This document shows positions 26,649 through 33,988 of a DNA stretch of 64,000 nt, piece by piece. Source of the stretch: Microbacterium terrae (GTDB lineage Bacteria; Actinomycetota; Actinomycetes; Actinomycetales; Microbacteriaceae); NCBI RefSeq assembly GCF_017831975.1, contig NZ_JAFDSS010000001.1:2418001-2482000 (forward strand), written 5' to 3'. The notes under the pieces were generated by a model. The model made no database searches, was not told the DNA's origin, and saw nothing but the letters and a program-made list of their open reading frames with translations. The translations under genes and the position numbers were made by a program. Position 1 is the stretch's first letter. Each line of letters begins with the position of its first letter.

Positions 26649-27599
26649 TCAGAAATCGATGTCGTCCGCGATCGACGCGCCGAGGCTGCCGACGATGGCA
26701 TCCACGTCCACGTCCACGTCGACCTCGGTGTCGGTCTCGAAGTCGTTGAACGAGTCCGTCGCCACGTTGTTCTCGGAGTAGTCGTTCCAGGAGTCCTCGA
26801 TGTCGACGTCGATCGAGTTGTCGGTGTTGACGGAGTTGTCGGTGTAGGTGTTGTACGACCCGATCACCGACTGGATCACCGTGTCGCTGCTCAGGTTCGC
26901 GTCGCCGCCGCTGGAGGTGACGTTGATCGAGCTGTTGACGTTGGTGTTGATGTTCACGTCGTCACCCGCAGCCACCGCGTCGTCGCCCGATGCCACTGCG
27001 GCCTCGGCCCGCGAATCGATGTCGACGTCGCCGTGCGCGAAGATGCTCGCGTTCTGCGACTGGTCGACCGTCGTGCTGTGGATGTTGAGTGCACCCGCGC
27101 CGGCAGCAGCCGCACCCGCGGCAGCCGCAGCACCGCCCGCACCACCGTCGATGCCGGTGTTGTAGCTGCGCGCGCCGACCTGCACCGAGTGGTCGTCGGT
27201 GTTGTAGGAGTCGTCGATGTCGGTCTCGACCGAGTTGTCGGTGTCGTGCGAGTCCTCGGTGTCGGTGTCGACCGAGTTGTCGGTGTTGTACGACTCGTCG
27301 ACATCGGTGTCGGTGTTCCACGAGTCCTCGACGTCGGTGTCGACCGAGTTGTCGGTGTTGTACGACTCGTCGACATCGGTGTCCGTGTCGACGGAGTTGT
27401 CGGTGTCGTGCGAGTCCTCCACGTCGGTGTCGACGGAGTTGTCGGTGTTCCACGAGTCCTCGATGTCGACATCGACATCGGTGTCCGTGTCGACCGAGTT
27501 GTCGGTGTTGCCCGAATCGTCGATGTCGTACTCGGTCTTCATCGAGTTGTCGGTGTTGAGGGAGTCCTCGACCTCGACCTCGATCTCGGTGTCTGCCAT
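26649..27599 (-). CDS. Hyper-acidic repeat protein with DSxNTDNSV repeats, related to the IniB-domain protein
   Basis: A 316-residue protein with almost no basic residues (one Lys, two Arg). Residues 9-140 are at least nine imperfect repeats around (E/D)DSxNTDNSVxT separated by TDxD(V/I) spacers; 150-172 is an Ala/Gly linker; 178-262 is a module shared with the IniB-domain protein at 21343 (VDQSxNxSI, EAAVASGDDA, TDNSVxTDNS); the end returns to Asp/Val repeats (VDVDVDVD) and closes with SIADDIDF. No signal peptide. It occupies the iniB position ahead of iniA and iniC but lacks the IniB N-terminal domain. ATG 27599 has GGGA seven bases upstream. A possible calcium-binding or filament-like role is only a guess. 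Confidence 0.82.
   Translation of the reverse strand: MADTEIEVEVEDSLNTDNSMKTEYDIDDSGNTDNSVDTDTDVDVDIEDSWNTDNSVDTDVEDSHDTDNSVDTDTDVDESYNTDNSVDTDVEDSWNTDTDVDESYNTDNSVDTDTEDSHDTDNSVETDIDDSYNTDDHSVQVGARSYNTGIDGGAGGAAAAAGAAAAGAGALNIHSTTVDQSQNASIFAHGDVDIDSRAEAAVASGDDAVAAGDDVNINTNVNSSINVTSSGGDANLSSDTVIQSVIGSYNTYTDNSVNTDNSIDVDIEDSWNDYSENNVATDSFNDFETDTEVDVDVDVDAIVGSLGASIADDIDF
27206..27560. repeat. Short tandem-like repeats coding for DSxNTDNSV units
   Basis: The coding DNA of the repeat protein contains many copies of GAGTTGTCGGTGT. One 51-base stretch is perfectly duplicated at 27261-27311 and 27333-27383 (offset 72 bases). The offset and units are multiples of three, so repeats expand in frame. 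Confidence 0.85.
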
Positions 27600-27711
27600 G
27601 AGAGTTTCCCAATCCCGGGGCCCGGCCCCGACCTGTTGATGTGCCCTCACGGTAGGACCGGCCGGGGCACCGCCGCATCGGGGCTGGCTCCGGCACTCGC
27701 CCGGCCGGAAT

Positions 27712-27752
27712 GGGGGATCGCCGGCGTCGGATCCCCCTCCCCCCGGGGGATC
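27712..27752. promoter_or_regulatory. Three GGGGGATC boxes upstream of the repeat-protein gene
   Basis: GGGGGATC at 27712-27719 (plus), 27730-27737 (minus) and 27745-27752 (plus): two overlapping inverted arrangements with 10- and 7-base spacers in a 187-base divergent gap. They lie about 113-153 bases upstream of the minus-strand start codon and 33 bases before the methyltransferase start. Similar boxes precede the IniB-domain gene. Confidence 0.45.
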
Positions 27753-27784
27753 CGGGCCGGCTTCCGTAGGCTGGGGCGGTGGAG

Positions 27785-28972
27785 ATGTCCGAACTGACCG
27801 CCCTGCTGACCCCCGAAGGCCTGCGCCTCCTCGACGGACTCGGCGAGATCGGCTCCACCGACGAGGTCGCGCGCACCGTGACGCGGCTCCGTCGCGACGG
27901 GCACTCCCCCGACCTCGTCTCGGCCGTCGTCACCCAGGCACGGCTGCGCTCACGCGCGTCGGCGAAGTTCGGACCGTTCGCGGATCGGATGCTGTTCACC
28001 CGTGCCGGGCTCGAACAGGCCACCCGCCTGCCGATCGCCGCGCGCCACGCCGCACGGTTCCGCGACGCGGGCCTGACGCGCGTCGCCGACCTCGGCTGCG
28101 GCATCGGCGGCGACGCCCTCGGTCTCGCCGGCATCGGACTCACCGTGACCGCCGTCGACGCCGACGAGGTCACCGCGGCGATCGCCGCGTACAACCTCGC
28201 GCCGTTCGGCGACGGCGCGGTCGTGAAGCACGGCACCGCCGAAGGAACCGACCTCACCGGCGTCGACGCGGTGTGGCTCGACCCCGCGAGACGCACGGCC
28301 GGTCACGCCGAGACCACCCGCACCCGCCCCGAGGACTGGTCGCCGTCGCTCGACTGGGCGTTCGCGCTCGCCGAGCGGATGCCGACGGGCATCAAGCTCG
28401 GCCCCGGCCTCGACCGCAGCCTCATCCCCGACGACGTCGAAGCGCAGTGGGTCAGCGCCGACGGGTCGACCATCGAACTCGTGCTGTGGTCGGGCGCACT
28501 CGCGCGCGCCGGCATCCGTCGCTCCGCCCTCGTCGTGCGCGGCGACTCCGCACACGAACTGACCGCGGGGGCGGATGCTCCCGACGTCGAGGCGCGGCAG
28601 CTGGGCGCCTATCTGCACGAGCCCGACGGTGCCGTCATCCGCGCCCGGCTCATCGGCGACGTCGCGCGCTCGCTCCAAGCCGGCGTGCTCGACGAGCACA
28701 TCGCGTACCTCACGTCGGATGCCGCGCTGACGAGCCCGTTCGTGTCGTCGTTCCGGGTGAGGGAGACGCTCCCCTCCGACGTGAAGGCGCTCGCGAAGGC
28801 GCTGCGGGCGCGTGGGATCGGGCGACTCGAGATCAAGAAGCGCGGGGTCGACGTCGACCCGGCGACACTTCGCACTCGGCTGAAGCTGCAAGGCGACGAC
28901 GCGGCGACGCTCATCCTGACGCGCATCGGGTCCACCCGCACCGCGATCCTCGCCGACCGCATCGGCGCGTGA
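27785..28972 (+). CDS. Class I SAM-dependent methyltransferase with THUMP-like domain
   Basis: A 395-residue protein. The Rossmann methyltransferase core has motif I VADLGCGIGGDALGLAG and the acidic VDADEV; the catalytic-loop-like VWLDPARRT follows. The C-terminal 100 residues (KALAKALRARGIGRLEIKKR) match the THUMP-like domain of this actinobacterial family, which probably binds RNA. Substrate unknown. ATG 27785 is used because GGGG lies eight bases upstream; a GTG two codons earlier is possible. It is divergent from the ini-like operon and convergent with the next gene, their stop codons sharing one hairpin. Confidence 0.87.
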   Translation: MSELTALLTPEGLRLLDGLGEIGSTDEVARTVTRLRRDGHSPDLVSAVVTQARLRSRASAKFGPFADRMLFTRAGLEQATRLPIAARHAARFRDAGLTRVADLGCGIGGDALGLAGIGLTVTAVDADEVTAAIAAYNLAPFGDGAVVKHGTAEGTDLTGVDAVWLDPARRTAGHAETTRTRPEDWSPSLDWAFALAERMPTGIKLGPGLDRSLIPDDVEAQWVSADGSTIELVLWSGALARAGIRRSALVVRGDSAHELTAGADAPDVEARQLGAYLHEPDGAVIRARLIGDVARSLQAGVLDEHIAYLTSDAALTSPFVSSFRVRETLPSDVKALAKALRARGIGRLEIKKRGVDVDPATLRTRLKLQGDDAATLILTRIGSTRTAILADRIGA

Positions 28973-28991
28973 CGCCCGCGGGCCGGCGTCA
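28970..28991. terminator. Bidirectional hairpin built from the two stop codons
   Basis: TGACGCC (28970-28976) pairs with GGCGTCA (28985-28991), eight-base loop. The first three bases are the TGA of the methyltransferase and the last three are the reverse complement of the TGA of the convergent gene. Confidence 0.6.
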
Positions 28992-29645
28992 GACGAAGAG
29001 TTCGGCGCGCATCGCCGCGAAGGCGAGCCATCCGGCGCTGTAGAGCACCGACACCACCCCGAGCGACAGCGCCCACACCGCCATCGCGCGGCTCTCGAGG
29101 GGGCGGCGCAGCGCGAGGAGCGCCGACACGATCGCGACGACGCCGATCGGGAACCCCCAGCCCACGAAGAACGACACCACGAGCCCGATGATCGCGAACA
29201 GCAGCGCCCAGCCCGCGAGACCGCGGTGGGGCAGCACCGGCTCGGGGGCCGGCTCCCAGAGGAGCTCGTGCGGCTCCTCCACCCCAGGCTCGCTCGGGGC
29301 CGACTGTGTGGTGACCTGGATCGGGGCCGTCGGCAGCCGCAGATAGCCGCCGCGGTGCACGCCCGGGAGGAACGCCGCGTCGCCGGCCACGGTCACGTCG
29401 GGCGACACCGGTTCGACGATCGGCGCCGACGCCGGCGACGGCGCGTCGGGGCGTGAAGACGACGCGGACGCGGGGGATGCGGCCGCCTCGTCGGTCCGCT
29501 CGGCGATCGACCCAGGCGCCGCCGCACCCGAGTCGGCTGCCGGGGTCTCGGCCGCCGCCTGGTCGGCGGCGGCTTCGACGGCATCTGGGTCGGCGCCCGC
29601 CGGCCCGGCGCCGGCCGCAGGCATCCGCGTTCCTCCGTCGCTCAC
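28989..29645 (-). CDS. Membrane protein with long Ala/Pro-rich N-terminus (DUF4190-like)
   Basis: A 218-residue protein: residues 1-120 are low-complexity Ala/Pro/Ser/Asp, then two or three membrane segments ([36 protein letters not shown] and [20 protein letters not shown]). The pattern resembles DUF4190-type small membrane proteins fused to a disordered tail. Function unknown. GTG 29645 overlaps the tsaD stop (GTGA), so it is the last gene of the tsa operon. Confidence 0.75.
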   Translation of the reverse strand: MSDGGTRMPAAGAGPAGADPDAVEAAADQAAAETPAADSGAAAPGSIAERTDEAAASPASASSSRPDAPSPASAPIVEPVSPDVTVAGDAAFLPGVHRGGYLRLPTAPIQVTTQSAPSEPGVEEPHELLWEPAPEPVLPHRGLAGWALLFAIIGLVVSFFVGWGFPIGVVAIVSALLALRRPLESRAMAVWALSLGVVSVLYSAGWLAFAAMRAELFV

Positions 29646-30721
29646 GCGGCAGCCTCCGCGTAGCCGGCGACCTGGATCTCCGTCACGGGCAGCGTCGAGT
29701 CCGCGCCGAATTCCAGCGTCGACGGCTCGCGCCCCGACATGATCAGCTCGGCGGCGAGCGCGGCGATCATGGCGCCGTTGTCGGTGCACAGCGAGAGCGG
29801 CGGAATGCGCACCGTCACGCCGGCGGCAGCGCCGCGCTCGAGCGCCGTGTCGCGCAGGCGCCGATTGGCGATCACACCCCCGCCGAGCAGCAGTCGCGGC
29901 ACGTCGTGGTCGCGGCAGGCGGCGAGCGCCTTGGTGACGAGCACGTCGACGACGGCCTCGCGGAAGCTCGCGGCGACATCGGCGACCGACACCTCGTCGC
30001 CGGCGGCGCGACGCTGCTCGACGTACCGCGCGACGGCGGTCTTCAGGCCGGAGAACGAGAAGTCGTAGCGATGCGCCGCCATGTCGCTCGCGCGTGACAG
30101 TCCTCGTGGGAACGCGATCGCGCGGGGGTCGCCGGCGGCCGCCACGCGATCGATCTGCGGGCCGCCGGGGTACGGGAGCCCGAGCAGCCGCGCCACCTTG
30201 TCGAAGGCCTCGCCCGCGGCATCGTCCATCGTCTCGCCGAGCAGTTCGACGTCGGTCGTCAGGTCGCGGACGAGGAGCAGCGAGGTGTGCCCGCCGCTCA
30301 CGAGCAGGGCCACGGTGGGGTATTCGAGGGGCGGAGCATCCGCGTCGAGGATGTCGGCTGCGATGTGCCCCACGAGGTGGTTGACGGCGTAGAGCGGCTT
30401 GCCGAGCGAGACGGCGAGCGCCTTGGCTGCGCCGACCCCCACCATGAGCGCACCGGCCAGACCCGGACCACTCGTCACGGCGACGGCGTCGAGGTCGGCG
30501 AGGGCGACGCCTGCCTCGGCGAGGGCCGCCTCGATCGAGGGCTGCAGCGCCTCGAGGTGAGCGCGCGCGGCGACCTCGGGTACGACGCCGCCGTACCGGG
30601 CATGCTCGTCCATCGAGCTCGCGATGGTGTTCGACAGCAGGGTGCGCCCACGCACGATGCCGATGCCGGTCTCGTCGCAGCTGGTCTCGATGCCGAGCAC
30701 CAGGGGCTCGTCGCGGTTCAT
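29642..30721 (-). CDS. tsaD: tRNA N6-adenosine threonylcarbamoyltransferase TsaD
   Basis: A 359-residue ASKHA-fold enzyme that transfers the threonylcarbamoyl group to A37 of ANN-decoding tRNAs. It begins [16 protein letters not shown], has the metal-binding HxxxH at His115 and His119 ([10 protein letters not shown]), and the [10 protein letters not shown] motif. Works with TsaB and TsaE, both encoded just upstream. ATG 30721 overlaps the rimI stop (ATGA). Confidence 0.97.
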   Translation of the reverse strand: MNRDEPLVLGIETSCDETGIGIVRGRTLLSNTIASSMDEHARYGGVVPEVAARAHLEALQPSIEAALAEAGVALADLDAVAVTSGPGLAGALMVGVGAAKALAVSLGKPLYAVNHLVGHIAADILDADAPPLEYPTVALLVSGGHTSLLLVRDLTTDVELLGETMDDAAGEAFDKVARLLGLPYPGGPQIDRVAAAGDPRAIAFPRGLSRASDMAAHRYDFSFSGLKTAVARYVEQRRAAGDEVSVADVAASFREAVVDVLVTKALAACRDHDVPRLLLGGGVIANRRLRDTALERGAAAGVTVRIPPLSLCTDNGAMIAALAAELIMSGREPSTLEFGADSTLPVTEIQVAGYAEAAA

Positions 30722-31215
30722 GTGCAGGCTCCCGCTTCGTCAGCGCGCGCCGCGGGTGCGGTCGCCCAGCCGCGCAGGTCGAGCTTCATCACGATGGCGT
30801 CGACGTCGTCGGGCTGGTAGTACCGGGGGCGACGGGCGATCTCGATGAAGCCCTCCGACGCGTACAGCGCCTGCGCCACCGGGTTGTCGGCGCGCACTTC
30901 GAGGAACACGTCGTGGGCTCCACGAGCCGCCGCCTCCACCAGCAGCGCACGGAGCAGCGTCCGACCGCGGCCGAGCCCGCGCGAACCCGCGGCGATGGTG
31001 ATCGTCTGCACGTCGGCATCCGTCGCTCCGCGCACTGCGCGCAGTCCCGCGTAGCCCACGAGGCGGCCGGCCTCCTCGTCGACGACGTACCACCCGTGCG
31101 GCGACGCGAGCTCCTCGCGCATCATCGCGTCGGACCAGGCGTCGGTCGGGAACGAGTCGCGCTCGAGCCGCATCACGGCCTCGAGGTCGGCGGCGACGGC
31201 GGTGCGCAGCGTCAT
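30718..31215 (-). CDS. rimI: Ribosomal-protein-S18-alanine N-acetyltransferase (RimI family)
   Basis: A 165-residue GNAT acetyltransferase. The acetyl-CoA loop is [21 protein letters not shown] and the C-terminal half has [21 protein letters not shown], the RimI signature. The N-terminal [20 protein letters not shown] is also diagnostic. Sits between tsaB and tsaD with 4-base overlaps on both sides, the usual actinobacterial order. Last 18 residues are a non-conserved Ala-rich tail. Confidence 0.93.
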   Translation of the reverse strand: MTLRTAVAADLEAVMRLERDSFPTDAWSDAMMREELASPHGWYVVDEEAGRLVGYAGLRAVRGATDADVQTITIAAGSRGLGRGRTLLRALLVEAAARGAHDVFLEVRADNPVAQALYASEGFIEIARRPRYYQPDDVDAIVMKLDLRGWATAPAARADEAGACT

Positions 31216-31871
31216 GCGCCCACCTTCTTCGGCGCGCCGGGCATGGTCACGTCGGGTGAGCGCAGGTACAGCGCGTCGTGCGGGCCGATCACACGCCCGG
31301 CCGCGACGGCGCGACCGGCGGTGACGGCGAGCATCGCAGCGGAGATGCGGTCGGCGTCGCGACGCAGGATGCCGCGGGCGGCGAGCACGCCGTCGAGGTC
31401 ATCGCGCGGGGCGAGCCCGGGCTCGGCGAGGCGCACGGGCAGCCCGTCGTCGTCGAGCCCCCGGTACACCGTGTAGGCGAACTCGCGGCGCCGCGCGTCG
31501 GTGACGACGGCGAAGGCCTCGGGCTGCTCGTCGTCGTACCCGCCGGTGAGCGCATCGTGCAGCAGCAGCTCCAGGGCGACCGCGTCATGGCTGACGACGG
31601 GGATGACCTCGACTCCGCGCCCGAGGGCGAACGTGCGGGCGGCGGCGATCCCGACCCGGAGTCCGGTGAACGGCCCCGGCCCCATACCCGCCGCGACGGC
31701 GGTGATGCCGGCAGGGCGGACGGATGCCTCGGCCAACGCGCGCTCGATGAGGGTGCCGATCACCTCGGCGTGCCCTCGCGGGTCGGCGCTCTCGAGCTGG
31801 GACCGCACGGCACCGTCGGGTTCGACCACGGCCACTGCGGTGCCGAGAGACGTGTCGATGCCGAGAATCAC
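31212..31871 (-). CDS. tsaB: tRNA threonylcarbamoyladenosine biosynthesis protein TsaB
   Basis: A 219-residue TsaD paralogue without catalytic metal site. It begins MILGIDTSLGTAVAVV and carries GMGPGPFTGLRVGIAAARTFA, the TsaB signature. It forms the heterodimer core with TsaD. Its TGA overlaps the rimI ATG; 46 bases separate it from tsaE upstream. Confidence 0.95.
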   Translation of the reverse strand: MILGIDTSLGTAVAVVEPDGAVRSQLESADPRGHAEVIGTLIERALAEASVRPAGITAVAAGMGPGPFTGLRVGIAAARTFALGRGVEVIPVVSHDAVALELLLHDALTGGYDDEQPEAFAVVTDARRREFAYTVYRGLDDDGLPVRLAEPGLAPRDDLDGVLAARGILRRDADRISAAMLAVTAGRAVAAGRVIGPHDALYLRSPDVTMPGAPKKVGA

Positions 31872-31917
31872 CGTTCCAGCGTAGTCGCGGCTCCCCGCGA
31901 CCGCCCTGCGCCGGCCG

Positions 31918-32418
31918 CTACGCCCGGCGCGAGATCGTGACGCGGCGCGGGGTGTCGGCGTCGAGCTCGTCCTGGTGCGCCGTGATCCCGCACGCGGTGT
32001 CGACCCCGCGGCCGTGCCATTCGCGGTCGATCTCGATCTCCCACCAGTGATCGCGCAGCCCGTCGACCATGCCGCGCCCCCACTCGACGATGACCGCCGA
32101 CGCGTCGAAGTCGATGTCGAGGTCGTCGAGCTCGGCGGACGACCCCAGCCGGTAGGCGTCGACGTGCACCAGCGGCGCGCCGCCGACCAGTGACGGATGC
32201 GTGCGTGCGAGCACGAACGTGGGGCTCTGGATCGGCCCGCGCACGCCGAGGCCCGAGCCGATGCCGCGGGTCAGCGTGGTCTTGCCGGCACCGAGCGGAC
32301 CGGTGAGCACGACGAGGTCGCCGGGGCGCAGCATCCGCCCGATCTCCTCGCCGAGGGCCTCCATCTCGCCCGGCGACGCGATCTCGCGCTCGCCGACGAG
32401 GTCATCGACGCCGCTCAT
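31918..32418 (-). CDS. tsaE: tRNA threonylcarbamoyladenosine biosynthesis ATPase TsaE
   Basis: A 166-residue P-loop ATPase that supports TsaB-TsaD turnover. Walker A is VVLTGPLGAGKTTLTRGIG, followed by the family stretch VRGPIQSPTFVLAR and HVDAYRLGSSAELDDLDID. The ATG at 32418 overlaps the alr stop (ATGA); upstream in-frame codons lie inside alr. The C-terminal 30 residues are not conserved. Confidence 0.94.
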   Translation of the reverse strand: MSGVDDLVGEREIASPGEMEALGEEIGRMLRPGDLVVLTGPLGAGKTTLTRGIGSGLGVRGPIQSPTFVLARTHPSLVGGAPLVHVDAYRLGSSAELDDLDIDFDASAVIVEWGRGMVDGLRDHWWEIEIDREWHGRGVDTACGITAHQDELDADTPRRVTISRRA

Positions 32419-33539
32419 TCGCGCACCTGCGTGCGCGGCACGCGGGTGCCGATGCGCGTGACGATCTCGTAGTCGATCGTGTCGGCCGCGTCTGCCCAAT
32501 CGCGTGCGGCGGGCGCGCCCAGGGTGGGGTCGCCGAACAGCACGGCCTCGTCGCCGACCGCCACCGGGTGATCGCCGACGTCGACGACGAACTGGTCCAT
32601 GGCGATGCGGCCCGCCACCGGGAAGGTGCGGCCGCCGATGCGCACGGGACCGCGGCCCGATGCCTGCCGCGGCACGCCGTCGGCGTAGCCGAGCGGCACG
32701 AGCGCGAGGGTCGTGTCGGTCTCGGTGCGATGCGTGTAGCCGTACGACACCCCGGTGCCCGCCGGCACCCGACGCACCGCGGCGACTGCCGCACGCAGCG
32801 TCATCGCGGGCCGGAGGCCGAGATCGGCCGAGGTGCGATCGTGGAACGGCGAGATGCCGTAGATGCCGATGCCCAGGCGCACGCAGCCGTAGCGGGCCTC
32901 GGGCAGGTCGATCGCCGCGTTCGTGGCGGCGATGTGCCGCAGCGGCGGAGCGACGCCGAGCGACGCTGCGAGCGCAACGCCCGCGTCGAACGCGCGGATC
33001 GCGGCCCGGTCGTCTTCGACGGAGGTGTTCGACAGGTGGCTGAACAGCCCGACCACACGCAGCCGGCCGATGCGCTCGAGACGCGCGGCTTCGGCGAACA
33101 CGAGCCGCTGGTCAGCCGGGGCGATGCCGTTGCGCGACAGCCCGGTCTCGAGCTTGAGGTGCACGAGGGCGGGATGCCCGCCGCCGGCCGCGGCAGCAGC
33201 CGCCTGCAGCTGCACGAAGCTCGACACCCCCAGTTCGACGCCGCTCGCCACGGCATCGGAGAAGTCCGCTCCGGGCGCGTGCAGCCAGGCGACGATCGGC
33301 GCGTCGATCCCCGCACGGCGCAGCGCGAGCGCCTCACCGATGTCGGCCACCCCGAGTCGCGTCGCCCCGCCGGCGAGCGCGGCGACCGCGGCGCGCACCG
33401 CGCCGTGACCGTAGCCGTCGGCCTTGACCACGGCGATCACGTCGCTCTCGGTGAGGCGGCGGAGGTGCCGCACGTTGTCTTCGATGGCGCCGACGTCGAT
33501 GATCGCCTCGCGCATCACCCCGGCCGCGAGCGCACTCAC
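32415..33539 (-). CDS. alr: Alanine racemase
   Basis: A 374-residue PLP enzyme giving D-alanine for peptidoglycan. The PLP lysine is Lys39 in VIAVVKADGYGHG; ALALVPLGYADGVPR and RIAMDQFVVDVG are the conserved C-terminal barrel segments. The GTG at 33539 overlaps the acpS stop and is preferred; an ATG eight codons later (33515) is possible. Placing alr between acpS and the tsa genes is a common actinobacterial order and couples wall precursor and tRNA modification genes in one transcript. Confidence 0.95.
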   Translation of the reverse strand: MSALAAGVMREAIIDVGAIEDNVRHLRRLTESDVIAVVKADGYGHGAVRAAVAALAGGATRLGVADIGEALALRRAGIDAPIVAWLHAPGADFSDAVASGVELGVSSFVQLQAAAAAAGGGHPALVHLKLETGLSRNGIAPADQRLVFAEAARLERIGRLRVVGLFSHLSNTSVEDDRAAIRAFDAGVALAASLGVAPPLRHIAATNAAIDLPEARYGCVRLGIGIYGISPFHDRTSADLGLRPAMTLRAAVAAVRRVPAGTGVSYGYTHRTETDTTLALVPLGYADGVPRQASGRGPVRIGGRTFPVAGRIAMDQFVVDVGDHPVAVGDEAVLFGDPTLGAPAARDWADAADTIDYEIVTRIGTRVPRTQVRE

Positions 33540-33907
33540 GCGGCGACCCCCGCCCCGGTCGACTCGGCGACCACATACGCGGTGGCGAACCCGCCGTCGT
33601 GCGACATCGACAGGTGCAGCGTGCCGATGCCGCGCTGGGCGACGACCTCGGCAGTCGACCCGGTGAGGGTGAACCACGGGCGACCGGATGCCTCGGGGGT
33701 GACCTCGATCTCGGTCCAGTGCACGCCGTCGGAGCCGCCGAGAGCCTTGATGAGCGCTTCCTTCGCGGCGTAGCGGGCCGCGAGCGAGTGCGGCTTCAGC
33801 TCGCGCTCCGCGGCCGAGAACAGCCGATCGAGCAGCCGGGGCGTCCGCTCGATCGTGCGCTCGAAGCGCGCGATGTCGACGAGGTCGACGCCGATCCCGA
33901 CGATCAT
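33536..33907 (-). CDS. acpS: Holo-[acyl-carrier-protein] synthase
   Basis: A 123-residue phosphopantetheinyl transferase that activates acyl carrier protein with coenzyme A. Metal-binding Asp8 in IVGIGVDLVDIARF and the Glu of YAAKEALIKALGG are intact. ATG 33907 follows AGGAGG by five bases. It is 82 bases downstream of glmS and overlaps alr. Confidence 0.95.
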   Translation of the reverse strand: MIVGIGVDLVDIARFERTIERTPRLLDRLFSAAERELKPHSLAARYAAKEALIKALGGSDGVHWTEIEVTPEASGRPWFTLTGSTAEVVAQRGIGTLHLSMSHDGGFATAYVVAESTGAGVAA

Positions 33908-33988
33908 CAGTCCTCCTGCGGGCCGCGGGGCGCGGCATCCGTCAGAATACCGTCCGGTCCGTCGATCGCCCGTGAGGGCATCCGGCGG

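Noticed and set aside
27206..27560. CRISPR-like array of spaced repeats
   Set aside because: Units are multiples of three, in frame with the acidic repeat protein, with no unique spacers and no cas genes.
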